64,000 nucleotides of DNA from assembly GCA_011799875.1 (NCBI GenBank), contig CM022303.1, positions 278,266,904 to 278,330,903 of the forward strand. Reading direction: 5' to 3'. Below the pieces are notes generated by a model. The model ran no database searches and was not told where the DNA came from. It was given only the letters and a program-made list of their open reading frames with translations. A program made the position numbers and the translations under genes. Within the stretch, counting starts at the first letter, position 1, and each line of letters starts with the position of its first letter. This document shows positions 33,342 to 44,588 of the stretch, piece after piece. The DNA is from Thinopyrum elongatum (lineage: Eukaryota; Streptophyta; Magnoliopsida; Poales; Poaceae).

Positions 33342-35105
33342 TGTTGGGAACGTTGCATGGAAAACAAAAAAAAATCTATGCACACGCAAGATCTATCCAC
33401 GGAGATGCATAGCAACAAGAGGGGGAGAGTGCATCTACGTACCCTCGTAGACCATAAGAGGAAGCGTTTAACAACGCGGTTGATGTAGTCGAACTTCTTC
33501 GCGCTCCAACCAATCAAGTACCAAACGTACGGCACCTCCGCGTTCTGCACACATTCAGCTCGGTGACGTCCTCCGCCTTCTTGATCCAGCAAGACAGCGA
33601 GGTAGTAGATGAGTTCTGGCAGCACGACGGCATGGTGACGGTGATGGTGAAGTGATCTCCGCAGGGCTTCGCCTAAGCACTACAAAAATATGACCGGGGG
33701 TGTAAACGGTGGAGGGGGCACCGCACACGGCTAGGCAATTGTCTATTGTGTGCTAGGCACCCCCCTACCATATATATATATAGGTGGGAGGGAGGGAGGA
33801 GCAGCCAAAGGAGGCGCCCAAGTAGGAGGAATCCTACTTGGAGTCCCTCCCAAGCTGCGCCCCCCTGCCTTATATAGGTGCGGGGGGAAGGCAGGGGAGG
33901 GTGGCGCCCTCCCTTTCCTTACTCCCATGAGAGGGAAAGGCAGGAGGGGCTAGCCCTCCCTCCTTTCCTTCCCTTAGGGCCTGTTGTCCAAAGAAGGGGC
34001 ACACCAGGGGCTGGTCTGTCCCCCCTTTGGCCCATAAGGCCCATACACTTACCGGGGGTGTCCGGAACCCCTTCCGGTGACCCGATGACTACCCGGTGCA
34101 CTCCGAAACTCTTTCGGTGTCCGAATACCATCGTCCTATATATCAATATTTACCTCTCGACCATTTCAAGACTCCTTGTCATGTTCGTGATCTCATCCGG
34201 GACTCCGAACAACATTCGGTCACCAAATCATATAACTCATACAACACTATATCGTCAACGAACGTTAAGCATGCGGACCCTACGGGTTCGAGAACTATGT
34301 AGACATGACCAAGACACCTCTCCGGTTAATAACCAATAGCGGAACCTAGATTCCCATATTAGCCCCTACATATTCTACGAAGATCTTTATCGGTTGAACC
34401 GTTATGATAACATACGCAATTCCCTTTGTCTATCGGTATGTTACTTGCCCGAGATTCGATCGTCGGTATCTATATACCTAGTTCAATCTTGTTACCAGCA
34501 AGTCTCTTTACTCGTTCCATAATACATCACCTCGTGACTAACTCCTTAGTCATTTGCTTGCAAGCTTATGATGTGTATTACCGAGAGGGCCCAGAGATAC
34601 CTCTCCGATACTCGGAGTGACAAATCCTAATCTCGATCTATGCCAACTCAACAAACACCTTCGGAGATACCTGTAGAGCATCTTTATGATCACCCAGTTA
34701 CATTGTGACGTTTGATAGAACACAAGGTATTCCTTCGGTGTCCGGGAGTTGCATAATCTCATAGTCGAAGGAATATGTATTTGACATGAAGAAAGCAATA
34801 GCAATAAAACTGAACGATCGTTATGCTAAGCTAACAGATGGGTCTTGTCCATCACATCATTCTCCTAATGATGTGATCCCGTTATCAAATGACAACACAA
34901 GTCTATGGTTAGGAAACCTTAACCATCTTTGATCAACGAGCTAGTCTAGTAGAGGCTTACTAGGGACACGGTATTTGTTTATGTATTCACACATGTATTT
35001 AGGTTTCCGATCAATACAATTCTAGCATGAATAATAAACTTTTATCATGAATAAGGAAATATAAAATAACAACTTTATTATTGCCTCTAGGGCATATTTC
35101 CTTCA
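33342..35105 (-). mobile_element. Angela/BARE-type Copia solo LTR, reversed
   Basis: 1764 bp, plus strand TGTTGGGAACGTTGC...CATATTTCCTTCA, flanked by identical CTTTC (33337-33341 and 35106-35110). On the minus strand it begins TGAAGGAAATATGCCCTAG and continues as the well-known Angela/WIS/BARE LTR. Only one LTR with a clean duplication means the internal part was lost by LTR-LTR recombination. The first bases (TGAAGG rather than TGTTGG) differ from the usual end. A TATA-type run lies near 33869-33876 on the minus strand. Confidence 0.93.
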
Positions 35106-35110
35106 CTTTC

Positions 35111-35700
35111 CACCTAAATCAACTAAGAAAATGGACGATGAAGAATTTGAACGCTTTGCTGAAATGCTTAGGCCAGTCTTTTTGCGCACTCGCTTGACTG
35201 ATATATTAAAGATGGCCCCTTACGCAAAATATATGAAAGACATCATCTCTAATAAAAGAAAAATACCGGAAGCTGAAATCTCCACTATGCTTGCTAATTA
35301 TTCTTTTAAGGATGGAGTACCCAAAAAAATTGGAGATCCAGGAATACCAACTATACCTTGCTCCATCAAAAGAAATTATGTCAAAACTGCTTTGTGTGAT
35401 TTAGGAGCTGGTGTTAGTGTTATGCCTTTCTCTTTATATAAAAGACTTGATTTGAATAAACTCACACCTACTGAAATATCTTTGCAAACGGCTGACAAAT
35501 CAACTGCCATACATGTCGGTATTTGTGAGGATGTGCCCGTTGTTATTGCAAATGTTACTATCTTAACTAACTTTGTTATACTTGAGATGCCCGAGGACGA
35601 CAACATGTCGATTATCCTTGGTAGACCCTTCTTGAATACTGCAGGGGCTGTTATTGATTGCAATAAAAGCAAGGTCACTTTTCATATCAATGGTAAATGA
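35111..35700 (+). pseudogene. Retropepsin-like protease region of the Fatima-like element
   Basis: Continues gag-pro beyond the solo LTR in a shifted frame: PPKSTKKMDDEEFERFAEML, DILKMAPYAKYMKDIISNKRK, then the protease. The active-site segment ALCDLGAGVSVMPFSLYKRL (about 35391-35450) carries D-L-G-A, and IILGRPFLNTAGAVIDC (about 35610-35660) is the second conserved strand. It ends TGA at 35698-35700. Athila-type proteins normally continue into RT here; the stop and the absence of RT suggest truncation or a gag-protease-only element. Confidence 0.8.
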
Positions 35701-36437
35701 GCATACGGCACACTTTCCGAAGAAACAATTCCAAGTGAATGGTATTAATGTTATTGAAAAATCTCCAACACTCACTATTGGAAGTTTCCAACTACCTCTA
35801 CCTACTGCCAAAAAGAAATATGAAATGCTTATTGTTGGGGACATGCATATCCTCGTTGAGGTAACTTAGTGTTTTACCAAAGTTCTTCGGTTTCATGCTA
35901 ATCGAAAGTGGTTGTTAATAAGACTTGATCAACCTTATTAATGGATCATTTTTGAGAGGTATGAAGTTGATGAATTTAGTAAGCACAACTTTCTGTTTCC
36001 TGTTTTCTGTTGATGAAAGTGGTTTGTTTTCTGTTTTTCTTAGTTAAATAAAATAAAATGTCATGTTTTGTCTGTTTTTTGAATTTCCCGTGCAATAAAA
36101 AAATGACCCAAAAATAAAAGTTCTCAGAATGCCCTGAAAATTTAATACGATTTTTTTCTGAGTATTTAAGAATTTTTATGCAAATAACATCAGAGGGGGG
36201 TGCACCAGGTGGGCACAACCCACCTGGGCACGCCAGCAGCCCCAGGCGCGCCCTGGTGGGTTATGGTCCCCACGTGGCCCCCCTCTTTTATCTCTTTAGC
36301 CCATGTCATCACCTACCTCCAGAAAAAAGCACCATTTCTCTCTCTCTCTCGTGTTCTTGCTCTCAAACCCATGAATTTCGATCTCTTTGCTCGAAGCTCT
36401 ATTTCCGAAACTGTTTTGGGGCATTGCTACTTGGTAT
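35701..36437 (+). other. Noncoding 3' region with an LTR-like U3 mimic
   Basis: After the protease, a short frame (to 35869) resembles the post-protease segment of such elements. The stretch 36105-36330 (aaataaaagttctcagaat, then a cacaaccc/gggtt hairpin and 'ccccacgtggcccc') closely mimics the U3 of the element's own 5' LTR at 29950-30125, but lies internally. It stops at the CACTA-type terminus. Confidence 0.5.
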
Positions 36438-36949
36438 CACTACAAAAAAAGACACATCCGTGACATTTTGGGCCGAATGAATTTTTTTTCTGTCATGCTT
36501 ATGACACTTCTATGACGATAATTGTGACAAAAGCACGTATCATCATAGATGTGGTGGGATCCTACTTCTATGACAAAAAATCATGACAGAAAATGTGCTT
36601 TTCGTCGTGGGCGGGCCGGGGACGCACCTGCATGACATTCTTTGGGCCATCCATGACGGAAATAATCGTGGTAGAACCGAGGGCGAGGAAAATTTCGGGG
36701 AGTTCCCGGTTACGGTGGGTGGTCGGGGCCGAGCGATGCACGGAGGGATTGCGCGTTTCTCTCGTACACGTACGTGCGTGGGTGCGAGGCGTTGGGCTCT
36801 AACTGAACCCGAGGGAGGCGTTCGCTTACTGAACCCGAGCGATTGCACTAGCTACATTACTGAACCCGAGCGATCGATCCTAGCTGTTAACTGAACCCGA
36901 GCGATTCCTTCGCTACTGCTCCTGACTGAAGCCGATCGAACCTGCTGCT

Positions 36950-37760
36950 GCCTCTTGATGAACAGTGACCGTTGTTGGGGTTGGATGAACAGTTCCCGGT
37001 GGGGGTTGGATGAACAGGACCCCGTGGTAGTAGATGTCGTTGCCGCTGGATGAACAGGACCCCGATCGAGAGGAGGCCGCCACACACCCGAGCCGGTTGG
37101 GGGTGGATGAACAGGACCCCATGGAGGGCTGGTTGAACAGGACCCTGTGTGGAGGGCTGGTTGAACAGTAGCCGGTGGAGGCTGGATGAACAGGCCCCCG
37201 TGGTGAACAGTAGCTGGTGGAGGCTGGAGGAAGTCGACGGTGGATGAACAGTAGCAGGTGGAGGCTGGAGGAATTCGACGGTGGATGAACAGTAGCCCAT
37301 GGAGGCTGGAGCGCGGTAGTAGACGGTGGATGAACAGTAGCCCATGGAGTCCCGTTTTGCGGTACGCCACACCCCTCCCGATGAACAGGACCCCCGTTTC
37401 GACCGTAGGCGCTCCAACACAAGTCCGTTTCCTCCGTTTTGCAGTACGCCACACCCCTCCCGGTCAACAGCGCCCCGTTTCGACCGTAGGCACTAGAACA
37501 CAAGTCTGTTTCCTCCGTTGTGCGGTACGCCAGACCCTTCCTGATGAACAGGACCCCGTTTCGACCATAGGCGGTCGAACAGAAGGCCGTTTCCTCCGTT
37601 CTACGGTACGCCAGACCTTGTTTCGGCTGTTCCGTCCAAGCCGGTTGGCTCCCGTTGAACAGGACGCATTCCGACCCAGTCTGTTGCCTCCTGATGAACA
37701 GGATGCTGTTTCTCCGTTCTAACCCAGCCGGTTGGCTGCCGATGAACAGGACAACGTCGC
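36950..37760 (+). repeat. GATGAACAGGACC subterminal repeat cluster
   Basis: More than fifteen copies of (G)ATGAACAG(G/T)A(C/G)C at uneven spacing, many within 'gtggaggctggatgaacag' or 'ccgtttcgaccgtaggc' contexts. Long open frames on both strands here are by-products of the repetition, not genes. Confidence 0.75.
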
Positions 37761-38004
37761 TCGGTCGCTGTACGCGTTAGAGACCCTGCCCGTATGTACG
37801 TACGTAGCCGTATTTACTATCTTGCAGCGTGGCTGTACGTACATGTACACGGTATAGACGGGACTGCGTGACATGCTATGTCGGCGCCTCTACTTCAACA
37901 TGTGCCGCTCCTTACTCGGCCATGGTACATCGCTGCAGAGAGACCGATCGACCGCTATGTACGTACACGTTCGTGGCCAGACAGATAACGCTACCTTCGC
38001 TTCA

Positions 38005-40280
38005 ACCTGGTGGGTCCTAGCTATCAGGGGGTAAGAAGGCACTTCCTTCCGTGCGAAGATAAAGCCGGTGGGTCCTAGCTGTCAGGGGGGAACATTTTTT
38101 TCGCGAAATACAGAGGCCCTTCCGGTCGGTCCGAGCTGTCAGGTGGAGGAATCATTATGTTGCGCTTAATAAGGAGGCACTTCCTTGCGTGCGGCCATGG
38201 ACCCAGCTGTCAGCCTCTCCACTTACAGTCCTCTTCTGATGGCTGTCATTCGTTGACCGCGTTGACGACGCTGTACCGTCCGAGAGCACCAAGGTGGTGG
38301 ACGACGGTGCGACCTAGGAAAGGAATGACCCGGAGCCGGGGAATATGCAAGAGTGGATGCCCACGCGAAGGGGAGTACGACGGTTGACTGGTTCGGCTGC
38401 AGTTTGAGGCTGCCATCGCCGGAGAATAACAGGGGATGTGGGTGAGTAGAGGGAAGGCCTGGTCAGCTGTGGGAGTAGGGTGGGGTGGTGAGGCCTGCGT
38501 TGCAGCACAGCCGACCACTGGAGGCAGGAGCAGGCGGTCCCGCCGGTGCTGGTTTGGGTGGCTGGTGCGAGAAGATCAGAGATTGAAGAAGCAGGAGGAC
38601 CGTTCGATTAAAATCCAATGGTCACTGCTGCTAGAATTGTTTGTTAACTAAGTTGACAAAGCCCTGCGTACGCGTCAACTTAGTAGGCCCACAGGTCAGC
38701 TACAAACCGGTGCGCCCCAGATGTCAGTGGGAGGAATCATTTTTTTCGCGTAATAAGGAGGCAGTTGCTTGCGTGCGGCCATGGACCATGGGGGTCCCTA
38801 CTGTCAGCCTCTCCACGTACATCCCTATTCCGATGGCTGTCTTTTGTTGAATGTTGACCACATTGAGCACGCCATACCTAGAGCACCAACGCGGTGGACG
38901 ACGGTGAGGCCTAGGAATGGAACGACCCGGAGCCGATGAAGACACAGAGTGGATGCCCACGCTGAGGGGAGTATGATGGTTGACTGGTTCGGTTGCGACA
39001 TGAGGCTGCCGTCACCGGAGAATAACAGGAGGTGCGGGTGGGTAGAGGGATGGCCAGGCCAGCGGAGGAAGTAGGGTGGGCCGGTGAAGCCTGCGCGGCA
39101 TCACAGCCGGCCACAAGAGAAGGTAGCAGGCAGTCCCGCCGGCGCTGGTTTAGGCGGCTGGAGCAGGAAGATCAGAGAATGAAGAAGCACGTCGGCCGTT
39201 GGATGGACATCCAACAGTCACTACTGCTAGAATCGTGTGTTGACTATAAGTTGATAAAGCCTTGCATAAACAATTCAGCCTCAAAATCTGTGGCGTGTAC
39301 AGCCCATTTGCTATTTTTTTTAATTTACAGCCCATTTGCTAATTCATATGGAATTTATTGCAGCCCATTTTCCATTTTTAGAATTGCTGGCCATATTATG
39401 GTCAGTACCAGGGTTAAAAATTTGAACTAAAAAATATGCGAAATTTTAAAAATTTGCATATTTTTGCTAGGGAACAAAATATTTTTAATCCAAAAATTAG
39501 TAGCCATAATAAAACTAATTTAAAAATAAAGTAATACTATGTTATGTTAAAATCCAATGAAATATAAAATATCAGTGAAGAACAAAAAAACAAAAAACAA
39601 AACTAATTGCCCATTTGCAATATTTTTTTTTGGAATTTGCAACCCCTTTCATATTACTTTTAAGATTTACTGCCAATACTCTCTGGCCAGGTCGGAATGC
39701 ACCCCTCCTCGTCTTCAAAGATTTGCAGCCCAGTAAGTCGGAGAAAATAAATAGGCCTAGCTTGGGTATTCTTCAAAAAGAAAGAGTAGGCTACCTATTT
39801 TCCCAAAGAAAAAACTGCTCGGCTGGTCATGTTGTTAGACGGGCCACAGAGACCGCACAACCCAGTTTATAGCCTGCTCCTCTGAACAAATCCTCAAAAA
39901 AAATGTTATGCATTTCTGTCGTTAATTGACTATACGTTGACAATGATGTGTGTCCCAGATATCAGCAGGGTGGATTAGAGTAAAAAAATCGAGGGGTGCA
40001 TCAGAGTAGTAAAGAGGCGCTTGTTTGTGTTCGGGAGTGGACCTGGTGGGTCCGTACTGTCATACTCACAACTACAGTCCTCTCCCGATTCACTATGTTG
40101 ACAGGGCCGGATGGCGGCACCGCTGCGAGCGCATCAAGGCGGAGGACAACGGTGAGGCCTCGGATGGGAATGAACAGGAGCCAGGGAACATGCGGCAGTA
40201 TGCCCGTAGGCGGAGGGGAGTACGAGGGTTGACTGGTTCTGGTGCGGGGTAGGCTGCCGTCGCCGGAGAAGAATAGGACC
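38005..40280 (+). repeat. Three diverged copies of a ~500-bp unit
   Basis: Copy A about 38160-38690, copy B about 38750-39265, copy C (partial) about 40010-40280. Shared landmarks in order: GTGCGGCCATGGAC, ACTGTCAGCCTCTCCAC, GTGGACGACGGTG, GGGGAGTACGACGG, GTTGACTGGTTCGG, CGCCGGAGAATAACAGG, GATCAGAGAATGAAGAAGCA. Short copies of GGTGGGTCCTAGCTGTCAGG precede them at 38006-38090. Between B and C is 'cagcccatttgct' repeated sequence (39300-39380). Confidence 0.75.
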
Positions 40281-40300
40281 GGTCAGACCCAAAAACTCAT

Positions 40301-41192
40301 TATGCTGGATTATAAGAATTAATTTTATATGGCTACAACTTATTGTAAAATGTTGCGGAGCACCTTTTTCTTCTTGAGGTTTTTTTAGACAATTTTCTTC
40401 TTGAGGTGTGAAGCCGAGGACATTCAGAAGCCCTGGGATAAAGTGGTGTCGCCAGTGTGTTGGGCTGGGTTTCGCATTCTAATCAAAAAATAATAATGGA
40501 CCAGAACTATTTACGACGTTGACTACGATTTGCATGGGTCCGCTGGTTGCAGGAAGAAAATGGTGGGAGAAAAAAGACTGGTCGCTATCTTCGCCTAAGA
40601 GTAATATCGACTGAATGTAACGACATTCTCATAGGAAATAATATCCTCCTGTTAAAATTTGACTTTTCAAACCGTAAATTTAAAGAATTGGTGCATGAGC
40701 ATTTAGCTTTATTTATTTATTACTTATTTATGTTTAGGGGACCATTGAGCATGTACCTGGGCCGGATTCATGTGAGAGCCTCCCTTCCAGTTATGGGCTC
40801 CTCTATTGGGCCTTAATCACTGGGCTGCATGTGATCGACAAGTGGAAAATGTGTTCCGTACCAAAAATAGTATGCGCTACATATGGGGCACTAAAGGATC
40901 AGACCGTGCAACAACTTCCAAAACATTGTGTTTGTCGTTCTAACAACATATTTATTCAACCAACAAACAAAATATATTACTGATTGTACATTGAAAACAG
41001 CAGCAACAGCAACCAAGGCTGGGGGTGCAACAGATGCAGTAAGCAGGCCAGAAGAGTAAAGACGCAGCTCTCTCTTCCAAACCAAACATCAGCCAACATT
41101 ACAAAAGGGCTACCAAAAAAGAACAAGTGTATGCATCAAACTAAATAAAGATCCTACAGCACCAAGTGTACGCATCTAACTTACTGGCTCAG
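40301..41192. other. Transposon edge and 3' UTR of the F-box gene
   Basis: 40301-40880 holds no gene. From about 40890 the minus strand carries likely 3' UTR of the F-box gene, with an AATAAA at 40951-40956. Confidence 0.35.
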
Positions 41193-42605
41193 TTAGACAT
41201 TACTATTTATTAAGCTGTGGAGATTGGCTGACGGCTTGAACCAGATGGGTGCCTGACGGGGGAAACTCCAGCCAGCAGGTCGAAGTCTAATACTTGCGAC
41301 CCTCTCTCCTACATTGGGCTGCAGAGCGTGGCGGCACATATCAGGGTATGGTGCATGGAGAGACGCATGGTACGTTGTGTACACACAGTTCTGCCTGATG
41401 AACGAAACTGCGCAGCCATCATTATCATTGCCGTCGGTTATCTCCTGGTTAATCGGATAATTCAGTCCGAGAAACAGAGAGCATGTACCAAGGCTACTTA
41501 CCGGCCTCCAGTCAAAAATTCCTGAAGGCCCAGAGAAGCTGGGATCCTGCTCAAAGACCTTGTAGTGACTGTGATTGTATTCCGCGAAACAACATGTCCG
41601 GTACGTGCGAACGATCATCAATCGTTCACCGTCGTCTGATCGAGCTAGGAACCACCTGCAACTGCCATGCCGCTTTTCTTTGAAAGGTTCTGGGATTGGC
41701 GGCCTACAACATCATATCAAGTTAGAGTCAAATAAAAAAGGGCTCGTACTGTAGTAAATCTTAAGAATGGCATGTTATGAGCATGAATATTTTTTCAGTA
41801 AATGTTGATAGTAATATAAGCAAGCCATCATGATATCATAGGAAAGTAACATACTGCTATAACAGCCCGTTGTAGCGATGACTGGAGTAGGCCAGCAATA
41901 CGTCCAGCCATAGAGGGAGTCCACAGCGTAAATGAAGCCCTTGTGTTCAATGGCATCAGAGAGCCATGGAGGATGTATGATCCTGCGATGGACGTGCAGA
42001 TTTATCCACTTACCCCAGTGTCCTGTCAGATAGGCGAGACCGCGGTTGAAGAACGCAATTAGCCTAAAGTCTTTATAATTCGCAGATCTTGTGGGCACTT
42101 GGCAGATTACAACCTTGAGCAAATCAAACTTGGTATCATGTTGGCTACTGTAAGATTCCGAGTATTCTGGGCCGCGGTGCCAAAGCAGTGCAGTGTTAAT
42201 CAAAGGAAGGGGGATCAATCGCCGGGTGTAGACCTCCACGAGCATCCAGCTGCCGCGACCGTCGATGAGCACCATCCAAGACGTGTTCATGCCGACGTAG
42301 TACATACCGTTAATGTAGTTGAGGGTGACGGGGATCGGATCGCAGTCAAGGGGGTTGATGCTCGCCACCCTACAATCGTTATGCTGCGTGACACACCGTT
42401 TCTGAAGATCAGGCTGCATCAGCAAGCAGGGAGTTGGCTTAAAAAGCTCCGGCCTGAGGGCTTTGAGTAAACGATACAGCCCCGACGAGCATGCGGCGAG
42501 CGGCATTGTACTGAGATTGTCCACACGTGAAACAATGAGCTTGATTATCTCTGTGGGGAGCGAATTCCAGCCACTCTTTCAGTGGACGCTGCTTGGTTCT
42601 GCCAT
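41193..42605 (-). pseudogene. F-box/DUF295 (KIB-type) gene with early nonsense codon
   Basis: Two exons: 42605-41851 and 41703-41193, intron about 147 bp, 421 codons in total. An ATG at 42603-42605 reads MAEPSSVH then TGA (42579-42581), after which the frame continues KSGWNSLPTEIIKLIVSRVDN, a clear F-box. DUF295 follows: NTSWMVLIDGRGSWMLVEVY, KVVICQVPTRS, FRLIAFFNRGLAYLTGHWGKW, then exon 2 with PIPEPFKEKRHGSCRWFLARS and SSLGTCSLFLGLNYP. The reading frame across the intron needs a GTTACT donor (exon end 41851); the stronger-looking GTATGT four bases away would shift it. F-box/DUF295 proteins are substrate receptors of SCF ubiquitin ligases; many grass copies are uncharacterised. The rest of the frame is intact, so the stop is recent, a sequencing error, or avoided by another start that would lose part of the F-box. 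Confidence 0.85.
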
Positions 42606-43308
42606 TGTTAGTGCTTGGGTTTTGGAAGAGGGGGGAGGCGCCTAGCGGGGATAGAAGATTGGACGATTATGTGCGGACGAGGATGGAGAAGCGAATATGT
42701 GCTGTGGGAAGTGGACTGGTGATGATGACAATGTAGCAGCAGCACGCCGCTTGACTTACGAGACACATCCTAGCAGTGTACGGTCATATCAATGCTAGAC
42801 AACTTGCTTGAGTGATCACAGTACTAGTACAATAAACTACAGTACCTACTACTATGCCCTAGTAGTTTGCATATAGTGGAGTAGGACTCTGCTCTACTAC
42901 TAGCACCGGAGGAGAAGTAGTATATTGTAAAATAGTTACAAACTTCAATGCCCGAGCGTGGAACGACTACGAACCGCCATCGGTGCTAACTCCAATCCCC
43001 AGCAAACGTTCGCTGGGAGACATGGTAGTTGCAAACGCCCGCGACGCAGTTACAGTACGTGTGTAAGGGTGGCGGTTTTGTCAAATACTATGGCTTAAAA
43101 ACAGGCCACTGTCGGATGGAAATCTGACGGTTATGTGGGATTCGCCAGGATTGGGCTCGTGGCGAACAATCACTAGATATCATTACTAAAAAAGAGGTTA
43201 ACACACCCGGGGCTATAACTTGCACCGACTGACCACTAACAATGATACTAACATAGTTGTAAAATGGTCAACGAACGTGTCTACGTGGTGTTTGGAATTA
43301 TATGCAAA
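42606..43308. other. Upstream region of the F-box gene
   Basis: No gene seen. Presumed promoter of the minus-strand F-box gene, followed by unclassified sequence ending at a Helitron terminus. Confidence 0.3.
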
Positions 43309-43862
43309 CTAGCAAGATGCTCGTGCATTGCACGGAACATCAAGATGATTTTTTTTACAAAACACCTGTTGTGATTGACCCATGCAGGAGTAATCCCATG
43401 TGTAAAAACTAATGATATCTCGAGAATTTCATTGGAAAAATGGTATCTCGAGAATTTCATCGGAAAAATGATATCCCGAGAAAGATGAGAGATAAGGTGA
43501 GGAGGAGTGGGGCGTGGTGGTGACTAGTGGTCGGACTGGGCGGAGGCATGGGGATGGACGGCGCCGGCAGCGGCCACCATGCCAGATTATTCCAGAGACT
43601 TCCTTTTTTAATTGCTCAACAATGAGGTTTGTGGGAGATAAGGATGAACGAGGGAAGGCCTTATCTACAAACATGCAGAGAGGTGCGGGTATCTTTTTGC
43701 AAAATTGCCATAGTTTGCTTTCTATCCATCAGATATAGATCGGACGACCTATATTGCAAGATGGCAGGCACACTATCATCACCAACTCGGTTTTTTTATA
43801 TAAGAGAGAGAAAAGAGAAAGATAAGAGAAAGTAGAGAAGTAGAGAAAGTAGAGAGTAGAGA
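43309..43862 (-). mobile_element. Nonautonomous Helitron, copy 1
   Basis: The minus-strand 3' end is CTAG at 43309-43312, preceded by a CGTGCAATGCACG hairpin (about 43320-43333) with A at 43308. The minus-strand 5' end is a run of TCTCTACT repeats (43800-43862). The interior shares about 200 bp with 50179-50466, for example 'tatctttttgcaaaattgcc' and 'ggcaggcacac'. A 29-bp direct repeat (atggtatctcgagaatttcat...) is at 43410-43470. The exact 5' base is uncertain because of the TAGAGA repeats. Confidence 0.7.
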
Positions 43863-43880
43863 AACGGAGGGAGTACTAGT

Positions 43881-44588
43881 AAGGACACCATCTACTGCTT
43901 CGTGTGCTACTCCTGCGCTCCATTCGGCAGGCGCAACGTCCCCTACAACCACTCCCGTTTCATGGACGGCCTGGTCGATGCCTGCAAGGTGCCCTGCATC
44001 TACAAGAGTTTCGGCTGCGACAGGTACGTCGACCAGCACTCGCTGACGGAGCATAGTTCTAGATGTGCGCACATGCCCTGCTACTGCTATGAGTGCACGC
44101 CGCCGTTTGAGGGCTCGCCAGCGAGCCTCGTGCATCACCTCACGGCACCGTCCGTCAATTACTACTGGCCCGCGGCGGTGAACATCAAGTACGAGACGTG
44201 CTACCCGTTCGCCGTGCCAGAGTCGCTGGAGGATCACCGCCGCCTGCTAGTCACGGAGGAGGACGGCAGCATCTTCCTCTTGGCCGTGGGCACCGGCAAG
44301 GCCCATGCAGGCCGCCGCCCCGTCTCTGTAGTGTGTGTCAGGGGCAACGCCACTGACGCTGACACGAGGCCGCTGTATGGGTGTGTGCTCACTGTTACTA
44401 CCCCTCCGAAGTACGAGGGCGGCCATGCCGCCTCCCTCACGCTGACTGGGACTGTGCCGAGCTGCTCCGTTCCTGGCAATGTGGACATGGAAGACGCGTG
44501 GTATGATTTTCACCCCAAGATGATGCACGGGGACTCCAAGGAGGTTCACCTGGTCATATGCATTACCAAGTCAACTATTCATCATTAG
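43881..44588 (+). pseudogene. SINA-like E3 ubiquitin ligase fragment, RING lost
   Basis: An open frame of 235 codons to TAG. It begins inside the RING (KDTIYCFVCYSC), then the linker before the SIAH zinc finger, VDACKVPCIYKSFGC. The zinc finger has CIYKSFGC, H, HSSRC, then CYCYECTPPFEGSPASLVHHL. The TRAF-like substrate domain follows (ETCYPFAVPESLEDHRRLLVTEEDGSIFLLAVG...). Grass SINA-like genes are numerous and typically about 300 residues, so roughly 60-90 N-terminal residues with the first RING cysteines are missing. The break is exactly at an ACGGAGGGAGTAC MITE-type scrap beside the Helitron end at 43862. Without a RING it could not recruit an E2, though the substrate domain is open. AATAAA lies at 44692. 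Confidence 0.8.

Larger units (their letters stand above)
29820..36437 (+). mobile_element. Nested Athila-type Gypsy element (Fatima-like), 3' truncated
   Basis: A 5' LTR (29820-31230), primer site, gag, an aspartic protease, then noncoding sequence up to a CACTA-type end at 36438. No reverse transcriptase, integrase or 3' LTR follows, so the 3' part is deleted or the element was gag-protease only. An Angela-type solo LTR (33342-35105) splits gag from protease. The LTR starting TGATACGTCTCCGTCG suggests the Fatima family; the name is from memory. Confidence 0.82.
36438..40300 (+). mobile_element. CACTA-like transposon end with subterminal repeats
   Basis: Starts CACTACAAAAAAAG at 36438, with subterminal words such as CATGACATTCTTTGGGCC, CTATGACAAAAA and TCATGACAGAA. 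It then runs into dense GATGAACAGGACCC repeats (36950-37760) and three diverged copies of a ~500-bp unit. Terminal CACTA plus subterminal repetition is typical of CACTA (En/Spm) elements. The opposite end and 3-bp duplication (left TAT) were not found, and no transposase is present. Right limit is approximate: it merges into sequence 3' of the F-box gene by about 40.9 kb. Confidence 0.6.

Noticed and set aside
36852..37454. 200-codon minus-strand frame and overlapping frames in two other phases
   Set aside because: They arise from the GATGAACAGGACC repeats, which are open in several frames. Composition is Ser/Pro/His repeats with no domain.
41849..41855. GTATGT donor in the F-box gene intron
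   Set aside because: It looks like a stronger donor, but using it breaks the frame into PIPEPFKEK. The GTTACT donor four bases downstream in the minus-strand transcript keeps the frame.
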